Origin: Halodesulfovibrio marinisediminis DSM 17456
Lineage (GTDB): Bacteria > Desulfobacterota > Desulfovibrionia > Desulfovibrionales > Desulfovibrionaceae
Length of the DNA: 64,000 nt
Direction of reading: 5' to 3'
NCBI RefSeq assembly: GCF_900129975.1
Contig: NZ_FSRG01000004.1
Span: 372,001 to 436,000, forward strand
Shown one piece after another: positions 61,559 through 64,000 of the stretch. Position 1 is the stretch's first letter. Every line of letters begins with the position of its first letter. A program made the translations under genes and the position numbers. Below the pieces are notes generated by a model. It had not been told where the DNA came from. It did not search any database and saw nothing but the letters and a program-made list of their open reading frames with translations.

Positions 61559-63496
61559 TTATCTTTCGAAATAGGTATAGCCGCGCAGACCGGCATAGAA
61601 TGCCTGAAGAAGATCGTATCGCTCTGCAGCTGTAATACGTCCTTCGCGCACGGATTGTTCTGCCATAGAGCGCAGATCTTCCATAATTCTGCGCTGGTCG
61701 TATTCAACGTATTCAAGCAGTTCGCCCACGGTGTCGCCTTCAATTTCACGTACGAATTCGTAGCTGCCGTCTTCGTACATGCGAACGCTGACAACGTTTG
61801 TATCACCGAAAAGGTTGTGCAGGTCGCCGAGAGTTTCCTGATATGCACCAACGAGGAAGGCTCCAAGGTAGTACTCATCGCCGTTTTTCATCGGGTGCAA
61901 CTCAAGAAGCGGCTTTTCGCCTTTCGGGTCAATAAACGTGTCCAGCTTACCGTCAGAGTCACAGGTGATATCTGAAATGATTGCGTTACGGGTAGGCTCT
62001 TCTTTCAAGCGGTGTAACGGCATCACAGGGAATAGCTGGTCAATTGCCCATGCGTCCGGAAGGGACTGGAATACGCTGAAGTTTGCGTAATATATATCTG
62101 CAAGAGCTGTATCAATTTCTTCCAGCTCTTTAGGTACGATTTTTAGTTTGTCCTTCAACTTGGCAACAGCTTTGGTAATCGCCCAGAAGAGATTATCTGA
62201 CAGCGTGCGCTGACGCAGGTTCACTCTTCCGTCAAGGAACATACGGCGTACTTCATCTCGGTAGAAGAGAGCATCGTTGTATGCTTCCTGCAGGTTACGC
62301 AGGTTGAGGGACTTGTATGCCTCGTACATGCTAAGAATTGCTTCCGGTGTGTCTTCCGGCATTACTTCCGGAACCTTACCGTCTTCAATTCTGCTAACGT
62401 CGAGGATGTTGAAAAGCAGCACAGAGTAGTACGCAACTACAGCACGACCGGATTCGGTGATGATGTGCGGGTGCGGAATGTTCTGCTTGTCGAGCGTTGT
62501 CATAACCGCTTCTACAATGTCCATAGCATATTCATTAACGCTGTAGTTTCGGCTTGAAACGTAGTTTGTGTGTGAACCGTCGTAGTCCACTGCAAGACCG
62601 CCACCAAGGTCAATATATCCCATTGGTGCGCCTTCTTTTACCAGTTCAGCGTACACACGAGATGCTTCCTGAACAGCAGAACGAATACTGCGGATGTTAG
62701 GAATCTGTGAGCCGAGATGGTAGTGCAGAAGCTTTAAGCAGTGCAGTTTGTTCTGTTCTTTCAGGGTGTCGATAATGTCAGTAATCTGTGACATTGAGAG
62801 CCCGAAAGAGGAACGCTCGCCGCCGGATGCAGTCCAGTGACCACCGCCTTTTGCAGAGAGTTTAACACGCACGCCGATTTGCGGTTCTACGCCAAGCAAT
62901 GCAGCACGCTCTAACAGCGTGGCAAGTTCCCAGCCCATTTCCATAACGAAAATACAGTTAAAGCCCATGCGCATGGCGTGGAGACCAAGGTCGATGAACT
63001 CTTCATCTTTGTATCCGTTACAGACAAGGCATGCCTTACGGTCACGCATTTGAGAAATAGCAGCGATAAGCTCTGCCTTACTGCCTACCTCAAAACCGTG
63101 ATGGAAGGATGAGCCAAAGTTGGCTATCTCTTCAAGAACCTGCTGTTGCTGATTGACTTTGATGGGGAATACGCCACGGTATTCAGCTTTGTAGCCAAGG
63201 GTGCTGATGGCGTCTCTAAAGGAATTGTGTAGCGAGGAAATCTGCGAATCGAGGATGTTTTCAATGCGCAAGAGAACAGGCAGCTCAAGGCCGCGTTCTT
63301 TGAGTTCTCTAATAACCTCGGGAATACTGACAGCTACGTTGCTGCCACGTCCAAACGGGTGGATGGCAACGTCGCCATTTTCAGTAATGTCAAAGTAACC
63401 GGCACCCCAATTGCGGATGCCATACAGTTCAGCAGAGTCATCAATGCTCCACTGCTGGAGGGCGTTCTTGTTTGCCAACTGTCGTACCTCATACAT
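61559..63496 (-). CDS. speA: Biosynthetic arginine decarboxylase
   Basis: This PLP enzyme converts arginine to agmatine. The PLP lysine is in GVFPIKVNQQQQVLEEI. HHGFEVGSKAEL, YIDLGGGLAVDYDGSHTN, ITESGRAVVAYYSVL and the long C-terminal insertion are characteristic of the about 640-residue SpeA type. Its length is 645 aa. The start is uncertain: ATG 63496 has GGAG only 1 nt away. Its leader RNA has a 7-bp hairpin, CGGCAAC/GTTGCCG (63520-63549 on the + strand), which could influence expression. With speB, the dehydrogenase and nspC it would make spermidine from arginine. Confidence 0.95.
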   Translation of the reverse strand: MYEVRQLANKNALQQWSIDDSAELYGIRNWGAGYFDITENGDVAIHPFGRGSNVAVSIPEVIRELKERGLELPVLLRIENILDSQISSLHNSFRDAISTLGYKAEYRGVFPIKVNQQQQVLEEIANFGSSFHHGFEVGSKAELIAAISQMRDRKACLVCNGYKDEEFIDLGLHAMRMGFNCIFVMEMGWELATLLERAALLGVEPQIGVRVKLSAKGGGHWTASGGERSSFGLSMSQITDIIDTLKEQNKLHCLKLLHYHLGSQIPNIRSIRSAVQEASRVYAELVKEGAPMGYIDLGGGLAVDYDGSHTNYVSSRNYSVNEYAMDIVEAVMTTLDKQNIPHPHIITESGRAVVAYYSVLLFNILDVSRIEDGKVPEVMPEDTPEAILSMYEAYKSLNLRNLQEAYNDALFYRDEVRRMFLDGRVNLRQRTLSDNLFWAITKAVAKLKDKLKIVPKELEEIDTALADIYYANFSVFQSLPDAWAIDQLFPVMPLHRLKEEPTRNAIISDITCDSDGKLDTFIDPKGEKPLLELHPMKNGDEYYLGAFLVGAYQETLGDLHNLFGDTNVVSVRMYEDGSYEFVREIEGDTVGELLEYVEYDQRRIMEDLRSMAEQSVREGRITAAERYDLLQAFYAGLRGYTYFER

Positions 63497-63701
63497 ACTC
63501 CATTAATGGTGTGTCCCACCGGCAACATCGAAAAAAAGGAGCGTTGCCGTATCCGCTACAGGTGCATGCCTTATAACCGGATGGCAGGCACACAATAACA
63601 CGTATTTTACATTAAACGCGTGCGAATTTTTAGTGGGCATCCGGTAGTCATGTCAATATAAAAAATAGAGGAAAAAAAGTGTAATTTTCTTGACGGTAGT
63701 C

Positions 63702-64000
63702 CTAGTCGTAAGTTTTTAGTTCTATTGAAAATCCTTCAGGATCGACAATGAAGATTGATGTGCCGGTTCCGCGTGCCCCTTGTAAGGTCAATGGTCCCTT
63801 AATCTGCACGTTATGTTCTTCAAGCCGTTTCATTAGTACTTTCCAATTGTTACCGGCATAAGCAAGGCATACATGATTAGCTTTGCCCGGCGCATCAATG
63901 AGGTTGCCTAGTTCTTTCCACATCTTTGGCGGAAAAAAATGGATTATGTTATGTGAGTTGATACGTGCTGAAGGGAACCTTGCTGTGCCTTCCTTCCATT
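63702..64000 (-). CDS. VOC-family (glyoxalase/dioxygenase fold) protein, 5' part outside window
   Basis: The frame is open to the window edge and reads, before the first internal ATG at 63923, KEGTARFPSARINSHNIIHF. The N-terminus therefore lies beyond base 64000. The visible 99 residues contain HNIIHFFPPKMWKELGN, KANHVCLAYAG and FIVDPEGFSIELKTY, which fit the C-terminal half of a vicinal-oxygen-chelate domain, with the His and the final Glu as likely metal ligands. The reaction is unknown. It is upstream of speA on the same strand, with about 205 bp between that hold only the speA leader. Confidence 0.75.
   Translation of the reverse strand, partial: WKEGTARFPSARINSHNIIHFFPPKMWKELGNLIDAPGKANHVCLAYAGNNWKVLMKRLEEHNVQIKGPLTLQGARGTGTSIFIVDPEGFSIELKTYD

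Noticed and set aside
1-64000. CRISPR arrays, rRNA or tRNA genes and complete insertion sequences
   Set aside because: No regularly spaced repeats, no conserved rRNA segments, no recognisable cloverleaf and no transposase frame were noticed. tRNA detection by eye is not reliable, so a tRNAscan run could change this.

Overview
The window looks like a chromosomal segment of a marine sulfate reducer of the Desulfovibrionaceae (Halodesulfovibrio- or Desulfovibrio-like). This is inferred from the psd-pssA-leuACDB gene chain, the agmatine/carboxyspermidine polyamine genes and the moderate GC content. It was not tested by any search. An integrative or plasmid-derived conjugative element occupies roughly the first 38 kb, and ordinary chromosomal genes follow.

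Region 1 (1-6736, + strand) is a defence cassette. It holds the C-terminal two thirds of a type I restriction subunit HsdR, whose 5' end is outside the window. 53 bp downstream is a 1553-residue superfamily 1 helicase with a Vsr-like nuclease tail. A bidirectional terminator separates it from the conjugation genes.

Region 2 (6799-38033, nearly all - strand) is a long run of transfer genes read from right to left. It starts with a DUF1937 protein, two related helix-turn-helix proteins (one replication-initiator-like), then IncP-type traK-traL-traM and trbB-C-D-E-J-L-F-G. A complete-looking R64-type thin-pilus set follows: a TrbH/TcpQ hybrid lipoprotein, then pilN, O, P, Q, R, S, an extra PilT-like ATPase, pilM and pilV, with a secreted tail-collar protein. 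The trb set then resumes with trbI, traG (VirD4), traF, a small gene, a TraC-like ArdC/peptidase/primase and a topoisomerase III (TraE-like). So one operon-like block encodes a P-type (VirB/Trb) secretion channel with a type IVb pilus placed inside it. No relaxase or integrase is present, so the element continues to the left or is incomplete. Between trbJ and trbL, where RP4 has the exclusion gene trbK, a small lipoprotein gene lies on the opposite strand, and its C-terminal tail copies that of TrbJ.

Region 3 (38.1-42.3 kb) holds an HDOD protein, a sigma54-dependent GAF-PAS-AAA-Fis activator and about 1 kb without a protein gene. That gap carries a consensus -24/-12 promoter, about 465 bp of densely hairpin-forming sequence with repeated GGGGA motifs, and a terminator. 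I read this as a sigma54-driven non-coding RNA, probably controlled by the activator next to it.

Region 4 (42.3-51.7 kb) holds acetyl-CoA synthetase, divergent from a Pat-like (NDP-forming synthetase plus GNAT) protein that probably acetylates it, then HU, a DUF523/DUF1722 protein, a HAD hydrolase, and phosphatidylethanolamine synthesis (psd, pssA).

Region 5 (51.8-56.9 kb) is the leucine operon leuA-leuC-leuD-leuB, preceded by a possible leader peptide containing three CTA leucine codons.

Region 6 (56.9-64 kb, - strand) holds a metallophosphoesterase, agmatinase, carboxynorspermidine decarboxylase and dehydrogenase, arginine decarboxylase, and a VOC protein cut by the window end. Together speA, speB and the carboxyspermidine pair could take arginine to spermidine without S-adenosylmethionine decarboxylase. 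No rRNA, tRNA, CRISPR array or complete insertion sequence was seen.
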